From: Acheta domesticus
Taxonomy: Eukaryota; Arthropoda; Insecta; Orthoptera; Gryllidae
Assembly (NCBI GenBank): GCA_031308135.1
Contig: JAHLJT010000631.1
Span: 145,432,734 to 145,496,733, forward strand
DNA length: 64,000 nucleotides
Direction of reading: 5' to 3'
The notes under the pieces are model-generated. The model searched no databases and was not told the DNA's origin. It saw only the letters and a list, made by a program, of their open reading frames with translations. Made by a program: the position numbers and the translations under genes. This document shows positions 1 through 11,860 of this stretch, piece by piece; the stretch's first letter is position 1; each line of letters begins with the position of its first letter.

Positions 1-224
1 GGAAACGCTGGTGTAGTCAGGTGCAAGACACGACAACGGAAAAAAAGAAATCACACCATAGTTTCCACAATACTGGCCACATCCCATGAAGAACTGAAGC
101 AATAGATGCGCAATGTAACCAATCGACTGTGAACTCAGATATCTTGCAGACTAGTTACTGCACTTTCGTTACAATCCTAATACTGTATTTGAGTAACTGC
201 GAGTGTGTGTGTGTCCTTAAATTT

Positions 225-1308
225 TAGGGGTACATTACATGAAGCCCCTGGGTCATTTACAAAATGTTCAAACAAATGGTTCCATCGTTTTTAATTAAAT
301 GATGTGTCTGCTTTTCGTTGAAAACTAATTCTTCCAAAAATTGCCAATATTCAAAATTTTTTCGGCGTCTTTCTACAATTCGAATTTTAAAGAAACTATT
401 TTTTCCTTGAAAATTTTAGTAGGTTTCGAGCAATGCTATATGTGAAATTTAAAAGAATTACAAAAACAAGATTTTCTCACAAACGGCTTCAAATTTATTC
501 TTTAAACTTGTGGTAAAGACTGTGCCTATGTGATCTTTGAGATAACATTACATAATATTGCTCTTTTTTTTCAAAAATTACAAAAATGAAATTGTTTTGA
601 GTTGTCTCTCACGTCGTTAATATTTACACTAGCGGCGATTTGTTCACATTTTTATATTTATGAGTACATGTGCTTTAAATAATGTTGTATAAAGTTTTTC
701 GAAAACTCAACTTTTTTCTCTGAAAGCGAGCACAAAATTACGCATTGTCAGAAACGCTCAAACACCTTTTTCTCAAAAAATGGCTTCTAATTTTTTCTTG
801 GGTTAGTGCAACTCTTTAATATGACATAAAATTCATTTTGTTTTTTTTTTGGGTTTTCAAAAATTACAAAATGTATTTTTTAAATCTCTCACACCGTTAA
901 TACGCATATTTTCATCAATTTGTAAATACTATTGTATTTGTTAGTTGATGTACTTTAAATGACTTAAAATGCTACTTTTCGAAAAGTCGAAACTTTTCTG
1001 GGAAAACGAGCATCAAATTCTCGGTTTCAGTAGCGCTTACGCGCCATTTTCTTAAAAACGGCTCCAATTTTTTTCAAAGAAAATTTCCATTGAGAACGAG
1101 GTTTTACTGTTCAGTAATGTTATTAAAATAATATTATTATCTTCTATTATTAGGAAAGGTAAAAACTAAGAAAAGGTCAAAAATTGTACTTCGGGCGGTG
1201 ATAGATGGCAGTTGACGAGAAAATGTGGCAAGTTCGAATAGCTAGCCGAGACCAAAGGAAATAGAAAACTAATAAGAGAAAGTGTGTGCTACTCTGTAGC
1301 ACCACTAG
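225..1308 (+). repeat. Repeat family R, copy 1
   Basis: Non-coding, AT-rich sequence built from diverged internal units of roughly 300 bp. Each unit passes through the words 'tctcaaaaacggctcc', 'ttcaaaaattacaaaa', 'ctctcacgtcgttaata', 'gtgctttaaat' and 'cgaaaa..cgagca', and the series restarts near 471, 766 and 1056. The same words, in the same order, recur at 39.7-40.6, 43.1-45.6, 45.7-48.1, 55.3-56.8 and 58.1 kb, so this is a dispersed family. The block 1190-1308 (gggcggtgatagatggcag, then ccaaaggaaatagaaaa) matches the reverse complement of 45744-45860. The copy ends in a hairpin followed by CACTAG. No coding potential is visible. I read it as a non-autonomous, possibly Helitron-like element; that class is inferred. 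Confidence 0.6.
1276..1308 (+). other. Helitron-like 3' terminus of family R (copy 1)
   Basis: The sequence reads GAGAAAG, then a 7-bp hairpin GTGCTAC-TCT-GTAGCAC (1286-1302), then CACTAG followed by T. Helitrons end in CTRR after a short hairpin and insert before T, so the pattern fits. The hairpin is closer to CTAG than usual. Four other copies lie at 4090-4120 (+), 6233-6263 (-), 38531-38561 (+) and 45744-45775 (-). Confidence 0.5.
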
Positions 1309-1319
1309 TTATTCTCAAA

Positions 1320-1520
1320 AACGGCTCTATCGTTTTTGATGACATTTTGTTGTTGGATTCTCTGAAGGACGTTTAAGAAAATGATGCACTTTTTTCGGCA
1401 TCTTCCTACAACTACAATTATGAAGATACATTTTTTCTTAACGAAATATGTTGATCAAAATTGATATTCAAATAAGGAGAGGTTCAATTTTTTGAAAATA
1501 TGAGTATTTTTTTGTGTAAT
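1320..1520 (+). repeat. Family R fragment
   Basis: This stretch follows the terminus at 1308. It resembles 40100-40320: both carry 'ttttgttgtt.gat..tctgaagg', 'cttcctacaactacaattatgaag' in broken form, and 'cttcaaataagg'. It is another piece of the same family, not a gene. From about 1530 to 1905 I see nothing assignable. Confidence 0.45.
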
Positions 1521-1905
1521 TTCGCGACAAACACAATCGCCCGCTCCGAATTTACTGCGCTTCGTGAACGTAATTCCAGACAGTTGGATGTTTCGTGAGT
1601 TAAAATTTGTATATTATTGCATATGTCTTTGTTCGTTTCGACCTTTTACACATTCATCTTTTAGAAATTATTTAAAATCTGTTTGAAACATGTGAAATAA
1701 ATATTGCAAGCTTTCATGGATTATTGAAATGCAACAATGACTTGGGAGCTAATATATATGAATTACGTCTGCGACATGATTTACCTGTATGAAAAGTGGT
1801 TATATTGATCAAACTTACGTTATTTGCTTGAAAATATTTAGTTTTGCGATTTGTAGCGACTGAGTTTTACAAAAAGTGGAATTCAGAGAAGAATTGTGAT
1901 ATAAT

Positions 1906-2032
1906 AGTACATTATGAAACGATGATATAATGATGGGTATTAATACACGAATGTGATATTACGATACGAGCGAGTGTCGTAAACTTCACACGAGTGTATT
2001 AATACCCATTACATCGAGTTTCATACGGTACT
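1906..2032. repeat. Imperfect palindrome of about 125 bp
   Basis: The two arms, 1906-1970 and 1971-2032, are inverted copies. The best-matched core is 'gggtattaataca' against 'tgtattaataccc', and the outer ends 'agtac.ttatgaaac' and 'gtttcata.ggtact' also match. The layout suits a small foldback MITE or a cruciform. Directly after it, 'acggcaactt' is repeated three times in tandem (2039-2070). Confidence 0.6.
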
Positions 2033-2275
2033 TTTTCTACGGCAACTTACGGCAACTTACGGCAACTTTTATAAGTTAAACTTTTGCATCCAATCGTTTC
2101 TTGGCAGTTGACATGTAGGATTCTGTCAAGGCCACCTAGCGAGCAGCTCCCTTCCTACCGCCGGCGGCTTTGTTTCACCAGCCAGCCAGGGAGTGCAGAA
2201 ATTGCAGCAATAATTTCGATGTCACCATCTTTGCTTTTACACTTATTTCTGGAGGTTTCAAGACCACCGTTGATC

Positions 2276-3619
2276 GCCAAACAAAACCCCAACAATTCCG
2301 GAGAGCTACCGCTCAATCAGTTTATTAACAACCTTTTCCAAAATTTTCGAAAAAATCATATTAAAAAACCTAAAAAAACATCGTCATGCAACCAATGCCA
2401 TCCCTAGGGTACAGTTCGGTTTTACTGTAAGAATCTCGACCCAACGTCAGTTATTAAGGATCTCAGAGCTCAATTATACCGTTTAAAAAAAAAAACATCA
2501 CACCATAGCCATATTTGTTGATATCACACAAGCTTTTGACCGAACTTGGCACCAAGCTCTCTTATACAAACTCATTCAAATAGGCACTTCCCAATACTTA
2601 AAATCAATAATAATTAATTTCCTAAACAATAGAACTTTTTCAATGTCAACAATCACATCTCCAACCCCAGAACAATAAAAGCTGGACTTCCCCAAGGCTC
2701 TCCGATATCACCCACTCTATTCAATCTATACGTTGCTGACCTACCCACACTAAATAAAATTACGGTTGCGCAATTTGCCGACGACATTGCCATATTTTCC
2801 TCCGGTACAGCTCTCACTGATATAAGAACTCATATCCAGCTTTATCTAAACATGTTAGACAGCTGGGCTGCTAAACTCAAAATTCAATTACATTCTAGCA
2901 AAACTGCCGCCAAAATATTTACATTACGACCCTACTCTCCCCCACTTCCCCTCACGCTAAATAACAATACAATAGAATGGTACCCCCTAATAAACCAGTA
3001 AAATATTTAGGTTTATACTTGGATACAAAGTTAAATTGGGGAAAGCATATAAATGCCAAAGCGACCCAAGCCAAATAAAACTATCACAGCTACGACCACT
3101 AATCTATAGAAGCAGTCCAATCCACTACAATCCAGCCCTAGCAATTTACAAAACAATTTTAAGACCGTTAATGCTGTACGCCTGCCATCCATCCTAAACT
3201 AACATCCACAAACTGCAAGTCTTTCAAAATAAATTCTTAAGAATAATTGCTCATGCCCCTTGGTACATAACCAGTAACCAACTCCATAATGAATTTAACT
3301 TGGAACCTTTGGAACAATACATTACAAATCTAGCCATCAATTTTTATTATAACCTACCTCAAATACCAGCCCTTTCACCATTCAAACTGGCCAAAAATCC
3401 CAATTTCCAAACACGAATAAAAAACAAGTATCCATACCATATTTTCCAAAAAAATTGCAGATTTAGATCCAGACTGAGGGCCCATAATGGGATATCCTCC
3501 CCCTTGTAATAGCATATAAGTTTATATTTAAGTTTAGCAAGTAAGTCTGTAAATACATATGTACAGTTATTTTTACTGATCTATGTACTTTCTTCAAGAA
3601 AATAAATTATAATAAAAAA
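2276..3619 (+). mobile_element. 5'-truncated Jockey-type LINE (reverse transcriptase remnant)
   Basis: Translation with frame changes gives ESYRSISLLTTFSKIFEKI, IFVDITQAFDRTWHQALL, AGLPQGSPISPTLFNLY, FADDIAIFSS and VKYLGLYLDTKLNWGKHI. These are the RT fingers and palm, including the FADD catalytic box (near 2777), followed by the thumb region. The element begins inside the RT, so the endonuclease and ORF1 are missing. It has several frameshifts and stops, for example in the WYPLINQ region and after NAKATQAK. It ends in an A-rich tail (3601-3619). An 11-bp target-site duplication CACCGTTGATC flanks it (2265-2275 and 3620-3630), as expected from target-primed insertion. It is dead. Confidence 0.9.
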
Positions 3620-3630
3620 CACCGTTGATC

Positions 3631-4089
3631 ACCAGACATTTTAAATTAGACATTTTTTAAGGATAACCACACAGCAGTAACAAATAACCTAACATGACTT
3701 GCGTTCTGATCTTAACTTAAGTCAAATGTTCTCTTCATTAACTACCACTGCGCTTGTCAAACAGGACCAAAGTGCAATAACAATTCAATTTATTTTAAAT
3801 AATATTTCACGTTAAAAACTAATAATAAAATAAATTAAAATTAAAAAGCAGAATATAATATTAATTACAATTTTAATGGACGCAATTGAACGAAACATTT
3901 ACTATAAAGATTTTCAATGATTAAGTGTCAATTCTTGGTTTGTAAGCTTCTCTGTGTTTGGTCAAGAACCTGTATCATAATGACAACTGTTTCGAAATGG
4001 GTATCTTTATGCAACTGGTTGCAGACATTAAGTGACAGCGTTATACAATGGGAGTACAAAAATAGTATTATTTAACTATTACTAAAGGC
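3631..4089. other. Unassigned AT-rich sequence
   Basis: I see no coding frame, splice-bounded exon or repeat family here apart from the approach to the R-type terminus at 4090. Confidence 0.4.
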
Positions 4090-4120
4090 GAGAAAGGACG
4101 GGCTGTTTTAGCACCACTAG
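4090..4120 (+). other. Family R-type terminus
   Basis: GAGAAAG is followed by a degenerate hairpin and TAGCACCACTAG, then T. It aligns base for base with the other termini, but the sequence upstream does not resemble R copy 1. It may be the end of a different, related element. Confidence 0.45.
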
Positions 4121-4330
4121 TTTTTAAATATCAATTTGCAAAAATCTAAGAACAGTACTGCCTTTCAACTTGAAGAACTTCAAGTAAATGCGGAGGAAAC
4201 CAAATTGGGAGTAATGCTACAGATGCACATTTACGTTCTTACCTTCGACTTCTCATGTTTACATTCTTAAGCGTGCACATACTGATTTTCAAATAAATGT
4301 GAGTAACAATTTTTTTATTATTAAAAGGTA

Positions 4331-4663
4331 TAGCTCGACCACTTAGAAAAGAAACATCATAGCGTTGCTTCCCTCGGGAGGCTTGGCGAAGCCATCCTCC
4401 ACTGCTCCCGAGAGGGAGCTCAGTTGAAATCAAGGAACGCCTGCAACGATAACTGATTCGCTCTTGCAACTTCGTTCTCACGCTTCAACACTATAGGGTT
4501 CGGGACGTTCGTCAAGGCCACGCTGTCTTCTCCCCGCCCGCCCAGACCGAGGCGGTGATGGCTCCTCAAGGCGGGGAAGTTGAGCCTCTAAGAGAGGGAA
4601 CCTTCCCCCCCGCCTCTTTTCGTACATGCGCAGTCCAGGTTGTTTTTCTAAGTGGCCGTGCTA
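4331..4663. mobile_element. MITE with 24-bp inverted ends and TA duplication
   Basis: The left end TAGCTCGACCACTTAGAAAA (4331-4350) and the reverse complement of the right end, TAGCACGGCCACTTAGAAAA (4644-4663), differ at two positions over 20. Each end is bordered by TA (4329-4330 and 4664-4665). The 333-bp interior is GC-rich compared with its surroundings and contains no convincing protein. A TA duplication with inverted ends fits a Tc1/mariner-type non-autonomous element, but the superfamily is inferred. Confidence 0.75.
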
Positions 4664-4671
4664 TAACATCT

Positions 4672-6232
4672 TATTCACAAAAACATACTAAACAGTCGGT
4701 TTTCAATGTTTATGTAGATTCGACTACAAAATGATAAATAAAGGAATTGCAAAAGTAGAAGTGGACACATTAGACTGGCGTTATGGAGTTTTAATCTTTT
4801 CGAAAATTAGGGGACAAAAATATGGAAGTGTTAAGCAAAGCCGGGGAAGAATAAAAAGTGGGTGTGGAAGATTTTGCGAGAGAATTTTCCACCTAATTGA
4901 AATTTTCGGATCTTATTAGAGGATAACGCTGAAGAGCAGCTTACTGATGCTTTTTTATGACATTTTTTGTGTATATTACCAAAAAACGTAAAAAAATGTA
5001 GCTGTACTAAATTCTAATTATTCATCAGCGTTCCTACCAGCAAGAATATTTTACTACGCTTACAATTTTGATGTTGCAATTTACCACTTCATATCCCCAA
5101 CAGAGGTAATGTACAAGGCCATTAGGTATTGGGAATTTTTGAACCGCAGTCAAAACATTATTAGCTTCTACTATTCATTGGTGTGTCCAATGGTAGAGAC
5201 TGTAAGAACTTATTTGAACAAAGGTATACATGGCATAAAATTTCAACACATGACGATATTTTGAAACAGTTTACAACGTCGGCGACGCCACATTCAAATA
5301 GTAATAAGTCAGTCAGGAAGTAAGGCCGCCTATTTGTTCTACTTAGTATATAAAATTACCTTACAAAAATTCGATTACACAACGCTGTATCTTACGAACA
5401 TCGATTTCGGCCATTTTTAAGTGACTGCAGCGCTGACACATGTTGACGCAGAAAGTTATTACTGTTGTGGATTGTAGAAGAAAGTTTGAGCAATATTGCC
5501 AAATTCAAATGTTTCACTTAACTCCTTTTATTTAAGAAGAAAAAATAGGAGGCTTTACTTTTTTATTGACCCTCATTTAAAGACTGGTCGTTAAAGGCGT
5601 GTGAATAGAGAAAACAACGAATAGTTTTTCGTTGAGGAAGTTCAGGTTCTTCCTGATTATTAGAAAACGAAAGTACAACAACCGGTCTGTATAATAAGTA
5701 AGTTATAACATTATTTTAATTTACATTAGTTAGGTTGGTGATTGCACCCAGTAAGACGCTCCTTGATGGCTCCAGAACAATCAGCGCGCTGCGTTGTTAC
5801 TGTGTGCCAGGGAGAAAGGTCTGAAAAGAGAAAGCACACCGACCGCGCACCTTCTGCCGACAGAACACGTTCACTCGGAAAGTTACCTGTTTCGACAGTT
5901 AGTCTTAAATGTTAAATTTTTTTGCAGTGCAAATTTGTATCGATCATCAATTTTTATTGGAAGATGCAACCGTACTGCTTTAGAATCACGGAAAAGAAAC
6001 GGGATAAAAGATCAGAAAAAAATTAAAAAATCTGAACTCCTCTTATTTGTGGCTATCATACTAATGAGAGTTGGAACGAATTAATTATGAATAATGAAAC
6101 ATTACTCTTAAATATTTATTTCTTTATTAATATTTAACTTCTTCCAATTTTATTCCATTTTCTTTTTCTTTCCTACAACTGATATGAACTTTTACAAAAA
6201 TAATTTTTAGGAACAAGTAACTCACAGTTTAA
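4672..6232. other. Unassigned intergenic stretch
   Basis: Short open frames occur at 4731-4919 and 5794-6084, but neither has recognisable motifs, flanking splice signals or codon structure that I would call a gene. The segment 5760-5900 is locally GC-rich. I see nothing else. Confidence 0.4.
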
Positions 6233-6263
6233 CTAGTGGTGCTATAAATGCACATATTTTCTC
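6233..6263 (-). other. Family R-type terminus, minus strand
   Basis: Read on the minus strand, GAGAAAA is followed by GTGC, a 7-nt loop, GCAC and CACTAG, then T. It is the clearest minus-strand example of the shared terminus. The body of any element would extend to the right, but that sequence does not match R closely. Confidence 0.45.
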
Positions 6264-6886
6264 GCACTGTTTCTAAATGCTTCGCAATATTATACACAAA
6301 CCAGCAAAAGTGTTTTAAACCAGAATTTTTTTCCTCTCCAAGACCCGAACTCAGGTCCTCAGCGTTAACTTGCCGTCAATCATATCACTACCCACACAAG
6401 TACCGTATGGGTAGCTATTGCTTATTTGTATTTAAATTAATTTGTTTACCATCCAATTTTAATTTTAAATATTAATTTCTTATTTTTGAAAATTCAATAA
6501 TAAATTTAAAAAAATTGTAGCTGTATTGTCTTCTTGCCTTTTTTAAATTAAATATTAATTTTAATATTAATTTTGTGAATCTAGATAATTTTGTAAATTA
6601 GTCTTCTTAATTTAATTTCTATTGTAATATATATCTTTCTTTCGTTTACTTTGTATTTACATTAAAAATACAATCTCAAAAATCCAGGATCTAAATACGT
6701 CATTATTATTTAATAATAATGATTTAATAATAATTTCAGATTCAATTTGATTTCAAAATCATGAGATTTTCATTATTTGTTATCAAGCATTTTTAAGTTG
6801 TACCAAGTAGAAGAATGCATAAAAAAGGCATATATGATGTGGGTATATTAAACATTTTTGAAATGCAACGTATATAATAATTTGCA

Positions 6887-7230
6887 GACGTGGCTGAGAA
6901 TGCTGTGTTTGAAAGTTATAGAGACTCTGATGAGGACATTGCACCCCTGTGCAACGTTGTGGAGATGGAGGTTTTACCTTCGGGGCCCTCAACAAGTTAT
7001 TTATTTGATATAGATCCTTCGTTCTTTTCAATTCCCGTCCCAATTATCACTACCTCTGCCACTACGACTTCCTCTGCCACTACATCCTCTATGACCAATG
7101 CATCCTCCTCTTCCCCCATATGCACTCCCAGAACCATTAGTAAATGAAGAGGAAAAGAGATCTCCAACAAAAGCGACATTCTCTTCTCGATTTAAAATTA
7201 AAAGATGGTGATTTAATTTTAGAGAAGAGA
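6887..7230 (+). pseudogene. Harbinger-associated Myb/SANT-like protein, C-terminal exon
   Basis: A 3' splice site (tttgcag) ends at about 6887. It is followed by an open frame with an acidic start (MAENAVFESYRDSDEDIAP) and a Ser/Thr-rich stretch. After one frame change it continues as PEPLVNEEEKRSPTKATFSS and ends RFKIKRW-stop near 7210. PIF/Harbinger elements carry a second gene for a Myb/SANT-type DNA-binding protein, with the transposase often on the other strand. This exon converges with the transposase remnant at 7259-7891. The Myb domain itself is not visible here, so the assignment rests on context and style of the C-terminus. Confidence 0.45.
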
Positions 7231-7258
7231 ATACAATTATTGGAGAAGGAAAAATAAT

Positions 7259-7891
7259 TTAATTATCACCATTCATAATTGCAATGTTGTGCAACACAGT
7301 TGTTGCAGAAATAATGGCCAGGGTCAAATTCATCTGGGTGCGAATATCCAACGTTAAGCAAGGAAACCTCCTTTTCCTCACGCCATTTGTGCGCTCTATA
7401 CAGTTTCTAGTCCACACATGGGCTGAATTTAATCTATTTTCAGCTACATTTTGAGGATTCACAACTAAGTCACTAAATAGGTACGGCAAGCATACCCGCC
7501 ATCTCCCAGTAAATTGCTGTTTCCGTACTCCTTTGCCTCCAACTGGGCTCGAAGATAGCTCGAGTCAAACACCATATTGTCATGAACTGACCCTGGCCAT
7601 CTAGCAACTACATCACATATTTTTAATTCTGCGTCACAGAGTAACTGGACATTCACAGAAAAGTAACCTTTCCTACATCTGAATAACTCTGCATTGTCAC
7701 CATCTGGTGGCTGAATGCGTACCATCAACGCATCCAACAATAGTTGGAAAGCTAGCTATTTCCCGAAAGTCTTGTTTGATTCTTCTCAGTTCCAATTCGT
7801 TGTCTGGCTTTTTCACGAACTGTGGTCGCAGCAGAGCGATGTAATGCGATGTAATATTCAACAATACAACACCCAAAAACGCACACCACAC
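7259..7891 (-). pseudogene. PIF/Harbinger (HARBI1-like) DDE transposase remnant
   Basis: The minus strand reads ASFPTIVGCVDGTH (first Asp), then RIQPPDGDNAELFRCRKGYF, VVARWPGSVHDNMVFDSS, LLGDGGYA (second Asp, near 7502) and RNCIERTNGVRKRRFPCL (catalytic Glu, near 7393). It ends with the ATTVLHNIAI motif. This order is diagnostic of Harbinger nucleases. The N-terminal third is missing. Two frame breaks occur. One lies right after VDGTH: the expected THVRIQ is shortened as if 8 bp between two ACGCAT copies were lost. The second is near 7480. An inverted pair (8089-8107 and 8137-8155) lies beyond the 5' side and may be subterminal. It is inactive. Confidence 0.9.
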
Positions 7892-8088
7892 ACCAAATAA
7901 AACTCGTAAAAAACCACTATATCACAACACAGACGCAAAGAACCACCAATAACCTCGAACACTATTAAACAGCTGCTTGCAGCAGTGCGCAGTTTCGCCA
8001 TGTTGCTTATTTGTAGATTCTATAAGCATTTGTAGACCTATCTCAGGACCTATAAGATAAAGAAAATTTTGTAGGTTCCATAAGTCTT

Positions 8089-8155
8089 ATTGGTTGTTCC
8101 AAAAACACGTTTTGCCGCTATAGAATATTTTATAGAACCAATAAGCTTATGGATT
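8089..8155. repeat. Inverted repeat pair, 19-bp arms
   Basis: The arms TCCATAAGTCTTATTGGTT and AACCAATAAGCTTATGGA are complementary apart from one mismatch and enclose 29 bp. They lie just outside the Harbinger transposase and may be part of its terminal structure. Confidence 0.6.
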
Positions 8156-8189
8156 CCATATGGAACGTTTACGCAACCGGCTCCTGATG

Positions 8190-9180
8190 TGACTGATGGC
8201 GTTTATATTTTTCATTAATTATAAGGCTAGTTTTACAGATTTGGCGCCAAAATTTTGCGTATATTTAGAACATGATTCAATGCAACTGATGGCATCCATA
8301 TCTAATTTTTTTCAAAAATGGCGTTTAGCCGGTTGATGCATAACACCGTCCAATTGTTAATAATTTCCACAGACATGGACCTCCATTAGTCTCCTTCGAT
8401 ATAACTACTGAAATTCTACTCGACGCATACCCATCCAACTCTTAACACCTGTTTAACTTCCTTTCTTTATTTACCAAAAAAATTCGGAAAACAAAAACCG
8501 TCTAGTCCCATCTTTTGTTTCATGCATTGCTTTATGACGAAAATTATTTTTTCTTCTTTATTCCAACTTGCGTTTACGGGCTTTTTCTGTGAAAATTAAT
8601 TGTACTACAATTTTCCTAAACATCTCACATCTTCAAATGTAAATTGTTCTTAATTTGTCATTTTTTATGTTAATTCACACCCTTACTTACATAAGATGTT
8701 TATCATTCACATTCCTTATGACACCAAAGTAAAATTATTATAATTTTGTTTCTGGTTTGTTCTTCACCTAATGCTCATCGGTATCTCGTAACTCTCAATA
8801 TTTTGGTTTATTTATTTTTGTCTGCTCAAATTTTACTAGTATTACAATTGTCGCGTACAAAGTATACGAAAATGTTCTTACACCTCTGCGCCGTCATTTG
8901 CCGCTATGAAGAATGTCGTGTTTTCCTTTCATAAAGTAATCTAAATATGTGTTTTACGATGTCCAATATGTAAAACTCATATTTTCAGTTGTGTCACAAT
9001 GTGACAATGTTGGTATGTAACCAAATTTAAGAAAGTTTTTTGTTTTTACAATTTTTTATTGTTTTTTGCACAATTTTTTAATGATGATTATGAATATGAA
9101 ACTAGATTTTCTATAATATCAATATTTCATATGTAATTAACAAATCTTCATATTTTCTTAACTCTTTGCAGTCCTTTCAC
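8190..9180. other. Unassigned AT-rich stretch
   Basis: No gene, splice-bounded exon or repeat family could be recognised here. Confidence 0.4.
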
Positions 9181-9300
9181 TTTTCCGTTTTCCGCTACGT
9201 GCGGTCCTATGTCCCGCACCTAGACTTTCTCTTTTCCTGGTTCTGGTCGTTTGTCCCGTGGAGCGGGACTTATTTTTACTTTCCCATAAACGTACGTACC
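9175..9300. repeat. Palindromic GTCCCG-rich segment, possibly a piggyBac-like end
   Basis: The segment starts near 'actctttgcagtcc' and holds a GCGGTCC..GTCCCGC pair followed by GTCCCGtggaGCGGGAC (about 9251-9270). Such GTCCCG hairpins near a CTTTGCAGTCC-like start resemble piggyBac-type ends. No TTAA pair or opposite end was found, so this is weak. Confidence 0.25.
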
Positions 9301-9610
9301 CTCGTGGAAACATAAAATTTCTCGTCGAAAATGCCTTGGCCCACCGGCTTGAGGGCGATGGACATCCCTGACCACCGACAGCGATATCTACCGTTGGGTT
9401 TGAAAACTACGTTCTCTGGACCGAACTATGAAGATTAAATGTATTTGATTAGAGAGCTTATAAAATATTTTAACGCTCATTGAGAGCTCACAGTAGTAGT
9501 ACAGAGCTGAAAGACTTCCGTGATTCCTACCCATGAAAGTAAATTGACATTAATTTTTGTATACGTAATCTTACATTCAAGTTTCATTAATTTAAAATGT
9601 GTTTTTACCA

Positions 9611-9690
9611 GTGAAGCGAATGCACAGCTCAGTGCCAAAGTGTTGTTCCAGAACTGGAGAAGTGGCAGGTTCGATTCCCGGTGTAAATAG
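9611..9690 (+). repeat. tRNA-like SINE head or tRNA pseudogene
   Basis: An A-box-like element (cagctcagtgcc, 9625-9636) is followed 43 nt later by a perfect B box, GGTTCGATTCC (9668-9678). This is the internal RNA polymerase III promoter spacing of tRNA. The arms do not close into a clean cloverleaf and no intact acceptor stem is seen, so I do not call a functional tRNA. Confidence 0.45.
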
Positions 9691-10439
9691 ATATTTTTAT
9701 TCATTCTACATTGCCACACGATCGTCTAAATTACAACATTCTAAATTTGTCTTGCCAAAGTTTTGCATAAATCACCCAAAATTTGCATTCGCAAACAAGG
9801 CGAATATTTGAATTCTGCAGAAATTACATATTTGACGATTATGTAATTTCGACTAGTAATACAATTTGTATAAAAAATTAACGTCAAATACGACTGCTTC
9901 TAGTATTATTATACAACTATGCTAGGGATGTCTTTCTGCTTGCTACAATTTTATAGTTCAGAAGAGAGTTGAATAAACTCATTTCTTTTGTTGGGAGACT
10001 ATCGATTTCCTCCCTTTTTAAGTATCAGGCCTCAGAATTTCAACTGTCCTTGGTAGTTACGACTGCAGGTCAAAATGAGATAAGCACGCAGCGTTGTCTT
10101 TCGGCAATGAAAGAAATATCAAAATTTTCACTCACAACCAAGCAAATGGAACTTTCAACCCCCATTCATTTTTCGACCACGCTCACCATGCAAACGAGAG
10201 CAAGTTATCGCATTAGTGGGAGAGAGGTGTCACTATTTGTCTCGGTGGTGGTGCTTTTGGTCTCCTTATTAGTCATGTGTTCCCTATGTTCCCTAGAATA
10301 AAATAAATATACTCGTACAGAAAATAGGAAAATACAAAATAAAGATATTTAGTAGATGAATAAACTATGATTTAAAATAAAAATAAAATTTAATTACGCT
10401 AAGAAATGCGTGCGGCAATAAGTTAATTTGACTAAAAAA

Positions 10440-10535
10440 ATCACGAATAAGCAAAGCGTCTTTCACAGGATTCAATCCTGCTGCCTAAGGTGCCGGAAGA
10501 AAGCTTTCTATCATTGAGCCAAACGAATAGTATTA
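10440..10535 (-). repeat. tRNA-like SINE head, minus strand
   Basis: Read on the minus strand, TGGCTCAATGATAG (10508-10521) matches an A box and GGATTGAATCC (10468-10478) a diverged B box. The T-arm can form (GCAGG/CCTGT), but the acceptor stem does not pair. It is tRNA-derived, and either a SINE head or a decayed tRNA. Confidence 0.45.
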
Positions 10536-10539
10536 TATT

Positions 10540-11857
10540 ACAATTCATCGGATTTTTATTATGCCACAATTTGGTCAATGTTTGAAAATCCTCCGATATA
10601 TTATGGTATTTATAAACAATGCTGATATGTGGCATGTCGTTTACTAAACGGAATTAAAATATAGGGGGATTTAGATTTGTTTTACTTTAATATTCTGTGT
10701 ATATTCTTCCCTCAAACACGATTGGGTGACAGATCTTGGAAAGTAATTCATGTTCGAGTTGCTAGAATTCTTTCTTGTTAAGTGATTCCCTTCCCGAGGT
10801 ATCTTCTCTTGTGTCTTCCCGTTGATGGTGGACATTTTTTATTTTACGAGCGCAATAGTCAGTTTTCGCGCTTCAGAATATAAAAAAATCATTTTATTCG
10901 TAAAAAAAAGCGGTGTTTATATTGCATTCTGAACTCTTTTGCCTGCAACATGTCTTAGCTAAATTTAGCCAGTGAAAGGCCAGATATTTCTTAGGACATT
11001 TTTACTCATCATTAAGGAGAGGATTTTATGCACTAAAAAATCTTGAAATATACTTTTAAAAATATGCATTTATGATCTAAAAATTCTGAAACATGCTCCT
11101 TAATATCCAATTAAAATTAACAATATTTCATTTTCTCTATAACCCTTTCTTGATAAAAATTAGAAGAGGCATTTTTGAAACGAAAAGACATACAATTTTT
11201 GTGCAAACATAGTACAATTTGGCGTTCTTCGCGAGAGAAATAATTGAAGTAAATATTCACCTAGTGAAACACAATATGTCTTGTTGTATTTCTTCTGCCT
11301 GGTTTACAAAATAAGTTATCAAGAAATATCCTAAATTTGCACAAATATTTTATCATCTTTTTAAAAAAATCAAACTGTGACAAGGTCTTTCGAATCAATG
11401 AACGCTCACAAATAAATAGATTCTATGAAATGATTAAACGTTTTATAGATAAGTCTCTATTTTAAAGAAAAATTCAAAAATTCTATAAATACAGAAATAC
11501 GCAGAAACAGGAAAAATTGGCCAAATATGCACTAATATATTAATCCATACAGCATATTCTAATCAAATGTCAAGAAATTTCACTTTCACTTTCACTTTCA
11601 TTGATTCAACGCACAAAAATACGCAAAATCATAGAAATTCGTTCCCTACTCATCTCGTAGTGCTCCCAAGGTTTCTTCAAATTTCGCGTGTGGAGTGATT
11701 TCGTTGACGTGTCAACGACATACAGGTGGCACGTCGCACACTCCTGCGAACCTACTTCGTGAATCGAACCCTACAGCACAAGCAAAATGTAAGCATTTTT
11801 TATATTCTTATATTTCATCGACATTTCTACTTTTATTTTTTCCAAGGTATTTTATAT

Positions 11858-11860
<3 letters not shown>
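10540..11860. other. Unassigned AT-rich stretch
   Basis: No coding signal is visible. 'tttcactttcactttcact' near 11579 is a short tandem of TTTCAC. A weak B-box-like word lies near 11760 on the minus strand. Nothing more can be supported. Confidence 0.4.

Noticed and set aside
5794..6084. 96-codon open frame in a GC-rich patch
   Set aside because: No motif, splice signal or similarity to a known family. Its length is compatible with chance.
9611..9690. Functional tRNA gene
   Set aside because: A and B boxes are present, but the acceptor and anticodon stems do not close. The same applies to 10440-10535 and to weaker matches near 6340 and 22540.
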